Of a stretch of 64,000 nt of DNA, positions 1 through 9,151 are shown piece by piece (positions within the stretch are counted from its first letter, which is position 1; each line of letters begins with the position of its first letter). Under the pieces are notes generated by a model. It was not told the DNA's origin, did not search any database, and saw nothing but the letters and a program-made list of their open reading frames with translations. Source of the DNA: Asterias amurensis (lineage: Eukaryota; Echinodermata; Asteroidea; Forcipulatida; Asteriidae); the NCBI RefSeq assembly GCF_032118995.1, contig NC_092663.1, positions 620,001-684,000 of the forward strand, in the 5' to 3' direction. Both the position numbers and the translations under genes were made by a program.

Positions 1-84
1 TGGGTGTATACACACAAATTTACCCAAACCTTAAAGACATAGCATTGTGTCCGCCATATCTCAAAAAGGCTTATAGCCTTGTGA

Positions 85-430
85 CATGTTCAAGAAAAGT
101 ATGATAAAATCAGAAGAAAAAAAATGATATGTTCACCAGGCTATTTATATATGTTCAAGAAAAAAATGATAAGTTCACAAGGCTATGTTAACATGTTCAA
201 GAAACAACCCAAGAAAAAATTCACAAGGCTATATGCAAACATGTTCCTTGCAAACATGTTCAAGAAAAATATGATAAGTTCACAAGGTGAACATGTTCAA
301 GAAACATATGATCAAATCACAAGAAAAATATGATAAGTTCACAAGGGGATAGCCTTGTGAACATGTTCATGAAATATGATAAGTTCACTTGGGTGGGGTA
401 TTCAAGAAACATATGATAAAATCACAAGAC
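85..430. repeat. Irregular tandem repeat of two short A-rich modules
   Basis: The stretch alternates two modules, roughly ACATGTTCAAGAAA and ATGATAAGTTCACAAGG, in irregular order with small insertions, for about 350 bp. Short open frames here come from the repeat and do not look like genes. The rest of 431-820 shows nothing I recognise. Confidence 0.75.
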
Positions 431-820
431 GTTATAATCTTACTTTGGTAAAAGTTACTCTGTCATAGAATGAAGTAGTACGCACTGATGCAATCACTAG
501 CTGGAATTTCACAAGCATTATTGATTCTTGGGGATTATCTGGTCCTTTTATAAACTGCCTTTTGTGGGTCAACAAACTTTCCACATTGACCATAATGTAA
601 ACAAGTCAGTTATAGTTCTTATACAAGATTTGTTTCAATCCCACATTAGCTAACCTGGGTGTTCTCACATGCAGTGCATTTATCGTAAGATACAAATTCA
701 GAACAGCAATAATATATAAAACCTAATACGTAATCCTCATTGTTATGCTAAATTAAACCCATTGCTATATTGGAATATGAATGACACAAAACCAAATTGG
801 ATGCACAAATTCTGAACTTG

Positions 821-864
821 AAACTTTGGCAAAGTTTGGCAAAGTTTGGCAAAGTTTGGCAAAA
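821..864. repeat. Four tandem copies of a 10-bp unit (AAAGTTTGGC)
   Basis: Four consecutive near-identical 10-bp units lie immediately before the TTAA that starts a repeat A copy. Confidence 0.85.
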
Positions 865-869
865 TCGCT

Positions 870-1240
870 TTAAAAGCAGTGGACACTATTGGGGGATACT
901 CAAAAAAATTTATTAGCATAAAACCTTTCTTTGTAAATGAGTAATGGGGAGAGGTTGATGGTATAAAACATTGTGAGAAACAGCTCCCTCTGAAGTTGTA
1001 CAGTTTTCGAGAAAGAAGGATTTTTCCACGAATTTGATTTCAAGACCTCAGATATAGAATTTGAGGTCTCGAAATCAAGCATCTGAAAGGCGACAACTTC
1101 GTGTGATAAGGGTGTTTTTTCTTTCATTATTATCTCACAACTTTGACGACCGATTCAGCTCAAGGTTTCACAGGTTTGGATACACCAACAGTGAAGGCTA
1201 GTCTTTGACAACTACCAATAGTGTCCAGTGTCTTTTATCC
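870..1240. mobile_element. Repeat A MITE, copy 1
   Basis: The terminal inverted repeats read AGCAGTGGACACTATTGG at the left and the complement of CCAATAGTGTCCAGTG at the right, with TTAA at the left flank. An internal palindrome around GAGACCTCA...TGAGGTCTC is shared by all copies. About 370 bp, with no coding capacity. Around a dozen or more full and partial copies occur in the window. 1241-1980 otherwise holds no gene that I can support. Confidence 0.85.
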
Positions 1241-1980
1241 AAAATGCATGGAAATTAAACTGGCTGTACTTTTTCCGAAATTGATCTAGAAAACCTATAT
1301 TCGACTGCACAGAAAATACCCAACATTACATTTTCTTGAACCTGATATATTCATCTTAATCCATAAAGTGCTTTGATCTCTTAATGAAAAGTATAAATAA
1401 ATGCAACATTTTTGTTTGTTTATGATAAAATTAAACGAAACTCTAAAAAAAAATTCATGTGTGTATTTCCTTTTTCACTGTCCAGTTGAGTGGTTTTGGT
1501 TTTTCCCTGTTCCTGTTATTACATCAGTGCGGAAAAAAATATTACTTCGTTCTTGTCTTGGGTGACTGAGCTCCCTGTATTAGACACAAAAGACTTGTTC
1601 GTAATGGGCCCAAGCAGGGGAACCCCCACAGGCATGTGATTGCCATGTGAGGTCATGTGATTGACATGTGGCTGTTGTGAAGGTTTTATTTTATAATGCT
1701 CATTCATATGGAAATTTTGTTGATCAATAACTGCTTTCAAAACCTGACCCACTAGGGATTTTGCGGGTTTAAAAGGGGGCATTTCTGTAAAGCTTGTATA
1801 GAGTAAACTCAATTAGCTGGGAGACCACTGGGAACTGGTTTGCTACATCCACTTCAACAATTAAGGTATGCACTTAGTCTCAAATTCTTCCGATCATAAA
1901 CGTCTTTGTGTTACCCCATACCAAGAGTGTCTTTTAGTCTTGTTTGGTTGGAATTTACAGAACCAAATATCAAATAAATA

Positions 1981-3102
1981 ATGGCGTCTGCTGGTGACGA
2001 GAGAGTGTTCTCAATGAATGATTTGAAGGCTGCTTTACTGACCTGCAGTGTGTGTTTGGATTCAGAATCTGATGGTCAACTGAAGCTTCTCAACTGCCAC
2101 CATACAGTGTGCACAAATTGCCTGACCCGTCTCATTAATGGCAAACCAGACTTTGCATGTCCTAAATGCCGCCGGGTCATGGCAGTTCCTACTGAAGGAG
2201 TACAAGGAATTCAGACCAACTTCATTGCTGCACAAATCAAGGATTTTGCCGATCAATGCAAGGTCAAGATGGACACTGTGGCTAAAGTAGCAGGAACTAC
2301 GTGTAGTGGATGTAAGGAGATGGTTACGGATGCCAAACATCAATGTAATTACTGCGGGTATCTCTGTGATACATGTAAATGGAAACATTATGATGATAAA
2401 ACTCTACATCAACACACCGTCCTCCCTCTCTCCAGTAAAGCCGTAAACAAAACGCACACAATCTTGGATTATTGTGCCAAACATCACCTATGCCATACCA
2501 ATCTCTTTTGTGCAAGATGCAAAGTAGCCATTTGTAAGATGTGTAAGGAAATCGATCACGGAGATCATCGTCGTCAAGTACAAAGCATCAGTGAGGTTGC
2601 CACGGCCAGTATGACTGAAATGCAGGGTCTTTTGGAAGCAGTCATGCGGCGCCGAGGCGAGGTGCTTCTAAAGTTCCGTAAAGTCAGAGACGCAGAGGCA
2701 AGAGTCAAAGCTGATACCGGCAAAGCAAAAACACAACTTGGTTCATATTTTCAAGAGTGTCGTAACATCTTATCACAAAGAGAGTTTGAACTCATTGGTT
2801 CCGTGGAACATCAATCCCAGCAACTACAGAAACTTCTTCTTTACTCTCGAGTATTTGCTCAAGATTTGCACGCTAAACTGAAGAGCACTCTAGAGTATGC
2901 TGAGCATATCAACAAACTAACTCACCCACTGGAGGTCATCAGAGCAGTTAATGCATTGAAACCAGTACTGCTAAATTTAGCTGCAACTGACATTGATACC
3001 GATGTTGCATGTGGGAATATTCAATTCCTCACCGCACAAAAAGTACAGACAGACTTGGTATCATTTCAAAATGTAGTTGCATCTATTGGCAAGAGTAACT
3101 AG
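1981..3102 (+). CDS. RING finger / double B-box (TRIM-like) protein, intronless coding region
   Basis: Predicted 373-aa protein, likely a RING-type E3 ubiquitin ligase acting in the cytosol. A C3HC4 RING spans residues 22-63 (C22, C25, C39, H41, C44, C47, C60, C63). A first B-box starts at C108 and a second at C165 with the usual C/H spacing. A predicted coiled coil occupies about 205-330. This is the RBCC order of TRIM proteins, but there is no C-terminal NHL, SPRY or filamin domain, so the protein ends soon after the coil. The start is a clear ATG. A good 3' splice site (TTTACAG) lies just upstream, so a 5' UTR intron is likely. A poly(A) signal AATAAA sits at 3130-3135. Echinoderms have many such intronless TRIM-like genes, so orthology to one vertebrate TRIM is not claimed. 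Confidence 0.88.
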   Translation: MASAGDERVFSMNDLKAALLTCSVCLDSESDGQLKLLNCHHTVCTNCLTRLINGKPDFACPKCRRVMAVPTEGVQGIQTNFIAAQIKDFADQCKVKMDTVAKVAGTTCSGCKEMVTDAKHQCNYCGYLCDTCKWKHYDDKTLHQHTVLPLSSKAVNKTHTILDYCAKHHLCHTNLFCARCKVAICKMCKEIDHGDHRRQVQSISEVATASMTEMQGLLEAVMRRRGEVLLKFRKVRDAEARVKADTGKAKTQLGSYFQECRNILSQREFELIGSVEHQSQQLQKLLLYSRVFAQDLHAKLKSTLEYAEHINKLTHPLEVIRAVNALKPVLLNLAATDIDTDVACGNIQFLTAQKVQTDLVSFQNVVASIGKSN

Positions 3103-3129
3103 CTATTTGCTATCCAGTAGAATAGCATA

Positions 3130-3161
3130 AATAAACTTGGGCAATATCGATTTATTTTATT
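3130..3161. terminator. Converging poly(A) signals of the TRIM-like gene (+) and ASDURF (-)
   Basis: AATAAA at 3130-3135 on the plus strand serves the TRIM-like gene. TTTATT at 3151-3156 and 3156-3161 reads as AATAAA on the minus strand and would end ASDURF. Cleavage 10-25 nt beyond each signal would make the two mRNAs overlap by a few tens of bases at their 3' ends. Confidence 0.6.
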
Positions 3162-3274
3162 CACGATAAAAGAAGACTTGTCTATGACAATTACCAATAG
3201 TGTCCAGTGTCTTTACCTCTTTCTTACCTTATACTGGGTTGAATGGCTGTTTCTTTTAGAGTACATTGTCTCTG

Positions 3275-6200
3275 TTAGCGGTTGTCCTTTGATTTGAGAT
3301 CTGCTGTCAACTTCCCCAGAGTCACTGAAATCAACAAATCAAACAAAAGATTTAGTAATTAGTTTACAAAAGATTTCCATAGGAAATCTGGATTCATTCT
3401 ACAAAAGAAGATAGACAAAATATTGTAAATATTTCAAAGACAAGAGTTTAGAGAGGGCCCAATTTCATAGAGCTTCTTTAGCATACAATAAGCTAAGCAC
3501 AACAAAAGTCACAATGGTCAAGTGGTTAGACTGCAGGACTTGCAATCACAAGGTTGTGGGTTTGAATCCCCCAAACTTCACTGTGATCCGGTGGTTAGAC
3601 TGCAGGACTGGCAATCACAAGGTTGTGGGTTCGAATCCCCAAACTTCACTGTGATCCGGTGGTTAGACTGCAGGACTTGCAATCACAAGGTTGTAGATTC
3701 GAATCCTACCAAGCTTACTGTGATCCAGTGGTTAGACTGCAGGACTTGCAATCACAAGGTTGTGGGTTCGAATCCCCCAGCTAATCGCTGATTTCACAAT
3801 GACTAGAATAAATATTGTCGTTTAGTTACTGAATCACAATTTTTTGATTTGTGTAATTCATAATCAAAGACGTTTTAAACCAATGTTTGTAGGAGAGAGA
3901 TTGGCTGTTGCCAGCTCCCCTTGTGGGAGTTTGCCGAGTTCACTTGATGGGAAGATCATTCAAACGAAAAGTGCTAACGAGAAGAAGATACAGCCAAAAT
4001 ACCATGTTACATGTACAATTGTGACTGGTATCCTGCTCGTTTTTATTAAGTAGGGATTTTTCAGTAGTATTTTCTGCTTAAGCTCTATGACATTGGGCCC
4101 AAGTTTGTCTTTAATCATCATAGTATTGGTTTATTTTATGCTTCATACCCTAAAACCAGTATTAAAAAAATGATTTGTTCCTTTTGTATTATATTTCTCT
4201 GCGACATGTTCTGGATTTCTTCCATGTCTTCTTAGCTTAGCTTACTTTTCAACTTTGGTAATTGTAAATAGTATAATATTGTTTGTATTTAGCGCCATGA
4301 TAATAATATAATAATAATAATAATAACAATAATAATAATAACAAATATTTAGAAAGCTCGCCATCGAAAACTTTATCACACTGTTACAAAAACTGAATGC
4401 ACAACAAACAACTTAAAGGGTGGCTGCAGTGTTTTTTTTATTTTAATTTAAACGATTAAACATGACTTTTTAAACCTGAAATATTTTTTATATTTTTCAT
4501 TAAATGCGCAAGTATTTCAAAAATGGTTTTCAAGATATAAGGGGAACCCACCCCGCCCCTAAAAGGAGCATAAACGTGACGTCATGTCGGGAACCCGAGC
4601 CGTCGGGCCCCCTGGCTGTGTGCGTATAGAGACGTGTGCACTATGTGGCCTAGTACCTAGGCGCGTGTAGTTAGAGACCAGACTCTTTTTGCCGACGATA
4701 TGATTGAATTCCCGACCTGACATCGATGGTAGGGGGGCAGTAACAATCCACAAAAGGGGGGGGGGCATGACTTATTCACTAATTACGCAAGTGAGATATG
4801 TCGAGGAAAAAACAAAACACATTTTATTGAGGTTCAATACATATATCAGAAATAAATGACAACAAAGTTAACTGTTTTATTTTAATTCACTGCAGCATCC
4901 CTTTAAAGGAACATGTTGCCTTGGATCGGACAAGTTGGTCTTTTAAAAGCGTTTGTACCCGTTTGTTATAAAATGCATATGATTAGAAATACGTTTTAAA
5001 AGTAGAATATAATGGTCCACACAAGTACCACCCGAAATTGCATGGTTTTCCTTTTACCACGTCTACTAACACAGTCAGCCAATAATGGGAGTCAAATTTT
5101 TGGCTCCAGTAAATGGCCGACCGTGTTAGTTCGCAAAGTAAAAGAAAAACCATGCAATTTCAAAGCAAATATGTGTGGATAATTGTATTCTACTTTTTAA
5201 ACATCTTTCTAACCATGCATTTCATTTCATAACAAACAGGTAAAAATGCTTTTCAAACACCAAAACGTCTAATCCAAGGCAACGTGTTACTTCAATTTTA
5301 TCAGAAAAGCTACATACACAATGTTTAAAAAGAACGAGAAAAAGTAAAAAGGGCCATGAGCACTTTGATCGATTTGTGCACTTTAAAGTTTTCATTGTTA
5401 TTTATGTTACGCACACACCTTCACAGTCCATCTTGCACTTGGCTGTTTCAGCAAGGAAGAAAACATTGCTGTTTTGTTGCTGTTGGTAAACTCTCTGGAA
5501 AAAAAAACATGCAAGATATAGTAATTTATCAAATTCTACTCTATTGGAGTCTTAAAAAGTTGGTAAACTAGTAGCAGTATTACTGTAATAGCTGTGGTGT
5601 GTAGTGTGATGTGTCAAATACCTGTATATTACATGTACTTATTAACAATTGGTAAACTAGTAGCAGTATTACTGTAATAGCTGTGGTGTGTAGTGTGATG
5701 TGTCAAATACCTGTATATTACATGTACTTATTAACAATTGGTAAACTAGTAGCAGTATTACTGTAATAGCTGTGGTGTGCAGTGTGATGTGTCAAATACT
5801 TCTGTATATTACATGTATTTATTAACAATTGGTAAACTAGTAGCAGTATTACTGTAATAGCTTTGATGTGTAGTGTGATGTGTCAAATACTTCTGTATAT
5901 TATGTACTTATTAAAGGAACACGTTGTCTTGGATTGGTCGAGTTGGTCTTCGTGGAAAGCGTTCTGAAACTGTTTGTTGTAAAATGTATATGGTTAGAAA
6001 GATATTGTAAAAGTAGAACACAATGATCTACACAAATATGCCTAGAAGTTGCATGGTTTTCTTTGTACCCTGTCGACTAACACAGTCGGCCATTTATAGG
6101 AGTCAAAATTTTGACTCCCATAAATGGCAGACCGCCGTGATAGTTCGCGACGTAAAAAGAAAACCGTGCAATTTTGAGTGATACTTGTGTGGATCATTAT

Positions 6201-8468
6201 ATTCTATTTTTAAAACACCTTTCTAACCATGCATTTCATAACAAACAGTTTCAAACGCTTTTAATAGACCAATTCGACCGATCCAAGGCAACGTGTTCCT
6301 TTAGCAATTGGTAAACTAGTAGCAGTATTACTGTAATAGCTGTGGTGTGCAGTGTGCTGTGTCAAATACTCCTGTATACTACATGTCTTTCATGCCTTTA
6401 TTAACAATTTCATGAGTCACTCCCCCCAAAAGATTAAGATTTTTGTGTTTACATTGTGTGTCTCCTACTATTTTGTTTTTGACAGTATGTTTGTGGGCAC
6501 ACAGGCCCAGGGGTCGATGTCACAAAGAGTCATGACTAGTCCTTACTAAGGAATAGTCCCAGGAGATATTGAAAACGTATGGATAGTCCTATAAGTTAAG
6601 ATGAGAAACTCGTCCTAATTTCTTTGTGAAATTCGCCCCAGGGTTTTTGTGCTAAGCAGAGACAGTCCAGGCAATTGATTGGCACATGGGTTTGGGTTAG
6701 CTGGGGTCTAGCTTAGACCATGCTTAAGACCCAGTTAATTTGGCATTGTACTCCTTCAAAAACAATTGACATCTAATGCCAACCGCAGATTTCAACAATT
6801 GTTTAATGGTGTACAGTGCACCAGTTATTGAGTCGAGCCAGCTCTACTTGAGAAAATAGAAACACGAGGCGGTCGTAATACTTACATGCCCTCTTTTCAT
6901 TGTTGATAACTCATTTTCCAACACTCTAAACTCATTAATCTAAAAGCAAAACAAAAGGGAGATGAAATAACTATTGCATTTAATTTATCAATAAAAAAAA
7001 GTAAATTGTAAACTACATATGCAAATTAAGTAACACAACAGTAATTTAATCATTTGCCAAAATAGAATCATTAAAATGAGGTCCAAGTTAACATAAGCAT
7101 CATGATGTGATTCACAACACCTCACTTCACTCCTAATCTCAATTCAATTCAATATATTTATTTCATCACAGATTACAATTAAAAAGTGGAAAATATTTTC
7201 CCTGCGTGCACTTAATTTAGATACTAATAGAAAAACAAAAAACATTACATTTTAAAAACACAGAATTAATTACCAAAATTTAGTTAAACAATAAATAGGC
7301 TACTTCAAATTTTAAAAAGAGAGAAACCTCTTAAACATGCCTAGTAGCAGCTTGCCTATTGATTTACCCTGCGCTGTGGCCCAAGACGACAAGGTTGTAA
7401 ATAAATTGATGATTCTCCTGTTGATCGTGGGCGCCCGGCAAATCTTGCAGGTCATGAATATCCATAAGGTGACGTCATGGTTGCTAGGCTTATGTGCGTG
7501 TGTACAGTAAAACATCAATATGTATAAGGTGACGTAGCAATGCGCTGTATCTGGAAACTACAACCGCGCAATGTCACCTCATACATATTCATATTTACTT
7601 TGTACACCACACAAATTGATAAATCAGCGTAGCCATACCGCGTCACGTGACATTGCCTCTTGGATATTCATGACTTGCAATATTTGCCTGGCGTCCCGAC
7701 TTCTCACGTCCAACAAGAAGAGAATCATTAAAACAGCTCAACAAGGTGGGCTAATATTAAGTCTACATTAAAGAGAAAGTATCAAAGATTGGTTTTGTAT
7801 CTCCTTAACCCAAAAATTACTGGTCTGAAATGGGGGAAAACGGATTGTTATGAAGTGTGAGTGCATCAAGGAGGGCTGGGGTGTTTTACTTTCATGCCTT
7901 ATGATATCTCTGGATTCTAATAAAGTAACCATGATGCCTTAGGACAAAAATGTAATTAAATTTGTTAAGTAGTAATTGAATATTTTGGATTTATTTTGCA
8001 CGCCATACTAGCTTCTGAATATTCAATAAATTTAAAATACCAACCAACGAAAGGTGTGAAAACATATGACGTTGCTCCAATGTCGTGCATGCATTTGCAC
8101 TGTTAATGGCGGACTGTCTCTCGCAACGTAAAACCAAAATTTTAAAAATTTCAACACACCACACATTTGAAAAAAAAATACTTAGTTTTTGATTGTGAAA
8201 ATTTTTCTGTTATCCTACTTCCTACTGAAAGCACATGACACCAGGATACCTACAGCACAGGTTTTAATAAACATTCATGTGAGTTAAATTTATCTACGTG
8301 GCTGACCTTTGACTGAATCTTCTCCTTAGATGACATGTTTTTTGCTGGTGTGGTGTTTTCTTTGGGCTGTTTTGCCAACTTTTTATTCAGATTCAGATGC
8401 AGATTTCGCACACGCCTCCTCCTCCTTGATGCTTTAGTTGCCTTTGCTTGTTGTTCTACCAGGCACAT
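3275..8468 (-). CDS. ASDURF: ASDURF ortholog (prefoldin-like PAQosome subunit), four coding exons
   Basis: Exons, read on the minus strand: 8468-8307, 6939-6886, 5494-5419 and 3324-3275. All have AG acceptors and GT donors (exon 1 uses GTCAGC, a weaker donor) and compatible phases, giving 113 aa. The core after residue 45 matches human ASDURF as I remember it: MSSKEKIQSKINEF against LSSKIKEQKIVVDEL, then RVYQQQQNSNVFFLAETAK against KVYRQQQNSNIFFLADRTE, followed by a heptad-like C-terminal coil. Human ASDURF is a beta-type prefoldin-like subunit of the URI1 module of the PAQosome (chaperone for RNA polymerases and RNP assembly). The first ~44 residues are Arg/Lys-rich with no human counterpart; translation might begin at Met45 instead. 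Exon 4 carries the stop, then a poly(A) signal near 3156. A second ATG and a possible donor (near 3231) follow the stop, so an extended bicistronic transcript is not excluded. Confidence 0.85.
3456..4104. mobile_element. Foldback element with tRNA-like array inserted inside
   Basis: The ends are inverted copies of each other: GGGCCCAATTTCATAGAGCTT at the left and AAGCTCTATGACATTGGGCCC at the right. An emptier relative lies at 18172-18490. The right half of both shares the stretch around CATGTACAATT...GGACTG or GTGACTG...TATCCTGCTC. The tandem tRNA-like units at 3515-3790 are absent from the relative. Confidence 0.75.
3515..3790 (+). repeat. Four tandem tRNA-like units (period 68-69 bp) with Pol III A and B boxes
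   Basis: Units start at 3515, 3584, 3652 and 3721. Each has an A-box-like TGATCCAGTGG (or close variant), then GGTTAGACTGCAGGAC, and a B-box GGTTCGAATCC (exact in units 2 and 4). The T-arm is well formed (GTGGG-TTCGAAT-CCCCC), but the anticodon and acceptor stems pair poorly, so these are tRNA-derived modules and not functional tRNA genes. Confidence 0.8.
4297..4345. repeat. (TAA)n microsatellite
   Basis: About 16 imperfect TAA/CAA triplets in the last intron of ASDURF. No other feature is seen between the foldback and the next MITE. Confidence 0.9.
4413..4906. mobile_element. TTAA-flanked MITE with GC-rich core
   Basis: TTAA at 4413-4416 and 4903-4906 brackets inverted ends AGGGTGGCTGCAGTG / CACTGCAGCATCCCT. 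The core (about 4540-4770) is unusually GC-rich, with several CpG and a TGACGTCA motif. The right TTAA is shared with the adjoining repeat B copy. Confidence 0.8.
4907..5293. mobile_element. Repeat B foldback MITE, copy 1
   Basis: The sequence is close to one long hairpin: the left arm from AGGAACATGTTGCCTTGG is mirrored by the right arm ending CCAAGGCAACGTGTTAC, meeting at a centre of the type GGGAGTCAAATTTTTGGCTCC. Other copies are at 5915-6300, 30965-31345, 37369-37639, 39137-39517 and 45454-45763. Confidence 0.88.
5561..6405 (+). repeat. Five tandem 89-bp units interrupted by a repeat B insertion
   Basis: Units begin TGGTAAACTAGTAGCAG at 5561, 5650, 5739, 5830 and 6309 (periods 89, 89 and 91). 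Unit 4 is split at its TTAA by the repeat B copy at 5915-6300, and unit 5 follows it. The array lies in an intron of ASDURF. Confidence 0.92.
5915..6300. mobile_element. Repeat B foldback MITE, copy 2, inside the 89-bp array
   Basis: Full-length hairpin element with ends AGGAACACGTTG / CAACGTGTTCCT. It is flanked by TTAA on the left and TTAG on the right, where intact neighbouring units read TTAA once. Confidence 0.92.
6507..6655. mobile_element. Diverged foldback element (same family as 9803-9968)
   Basis: The ends resemble CGATGTCACAAAGAGT and TCTTTGTGAAATTCGCCCC, with an interior rich in ACTAGTCCT / AGTCCTA arms. About 150 bp, degraded. Confidence 0.6.
7405..7735. mobile_element. MITE with ~85-bp terminal inverted repeats
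   Basis: The left end (TGATTCTCCTGTTG... through GTCATGAATATCC) is the diverged reverse complement of the right end (GGATATTCATGAC... to AAGAGAATCATT). Length about 330 bp, with no coding sequence. It lies in ASDURF intron 1. Confidence 0.7.
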
Positions 8469-9151
8469 GGCTAGAGCCCAACCACTAAAAGGAGAATGAT
8501 GTGACGTTTGCTAAATTTAATAGAGGGCGCTAGTTCAACAAATATCTCGCGCTAAAATTAAAGTTATGTGCTTCAAATTCATTTTGTTGACTCGTCACAC
8601 TTAGATAATGATACAAAGAAAGGAACAAATACTGAAAACATAACCATTACCTTTTTATCTGCTCCATCGGATCAGGGCCTCGCATAGTCCGTGATTGAAT
8701 GATAGGGTATTGAATGATAAGGTTTTGGAATGGAAGTTATTATAGCGCCCTCTATCACACTGACCAAGAAAATGGCAACACCAAACTAGGAGGGCGCTGT
8801 TTATCAAAATAAAGGTTGCACGTGTGTGTGTGTACACAATACGATAATAAATCTAGTGTAGTTGCTGATAAATAAAACTGAGCAGAATGTTACATAATCA
8901 CTTCTTTTGAGAGTGGTGGAGTGAAGTCTAAATATCACGCAAGTATCTAGACAATTCCAACAAGAGTGTGCTACTGCTTTGTGATTTAATATGAATATGA
9001 AAATTATGATGTTCTGCATCAGTGATGGGCTTGCAAATGCAATCCTATGAACATATTTATGACATTGCTGTACTTTTTGAGTTGACAACCGTTGCCATGG
9101 GGATGGTCTTCCTTTACACATACTCACAATAATACTGTCTTCAGTGTTATT
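8469..9151. promoter_or_regulatory. Shared head-to-head promoter interval, ASDURF (-) / OSGEPL1 (+)
   Basis: The two start codons are only 683 bp apart and point away from each other. No repeat of the window's families lies in the interval, unlike almost every other spacer. A possible 3' splice site (TCCTTTTAG on the minus strand, near 8485) suggests an ASDURF 5' UTR exon within it. No TATA box is evident. Confidence 0.5.

Noticed and set aside
1519-1812. Minus-strand 97-codon open frame that looks protein-like and has an acceptor-like site
   Set aside because: Its reading phase does not fit the last ASDURF exon (a stop appears at once in the compatible phase), and it shows no family resemblance. 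Similar lengths arise by chance in this AT-rich DNA.
3515-3790. Functional tRNA genes
   Set aside because: A and B boxes are good, but the acceptor and anticodon stems do not pair; tandem derived modules are the better reading.
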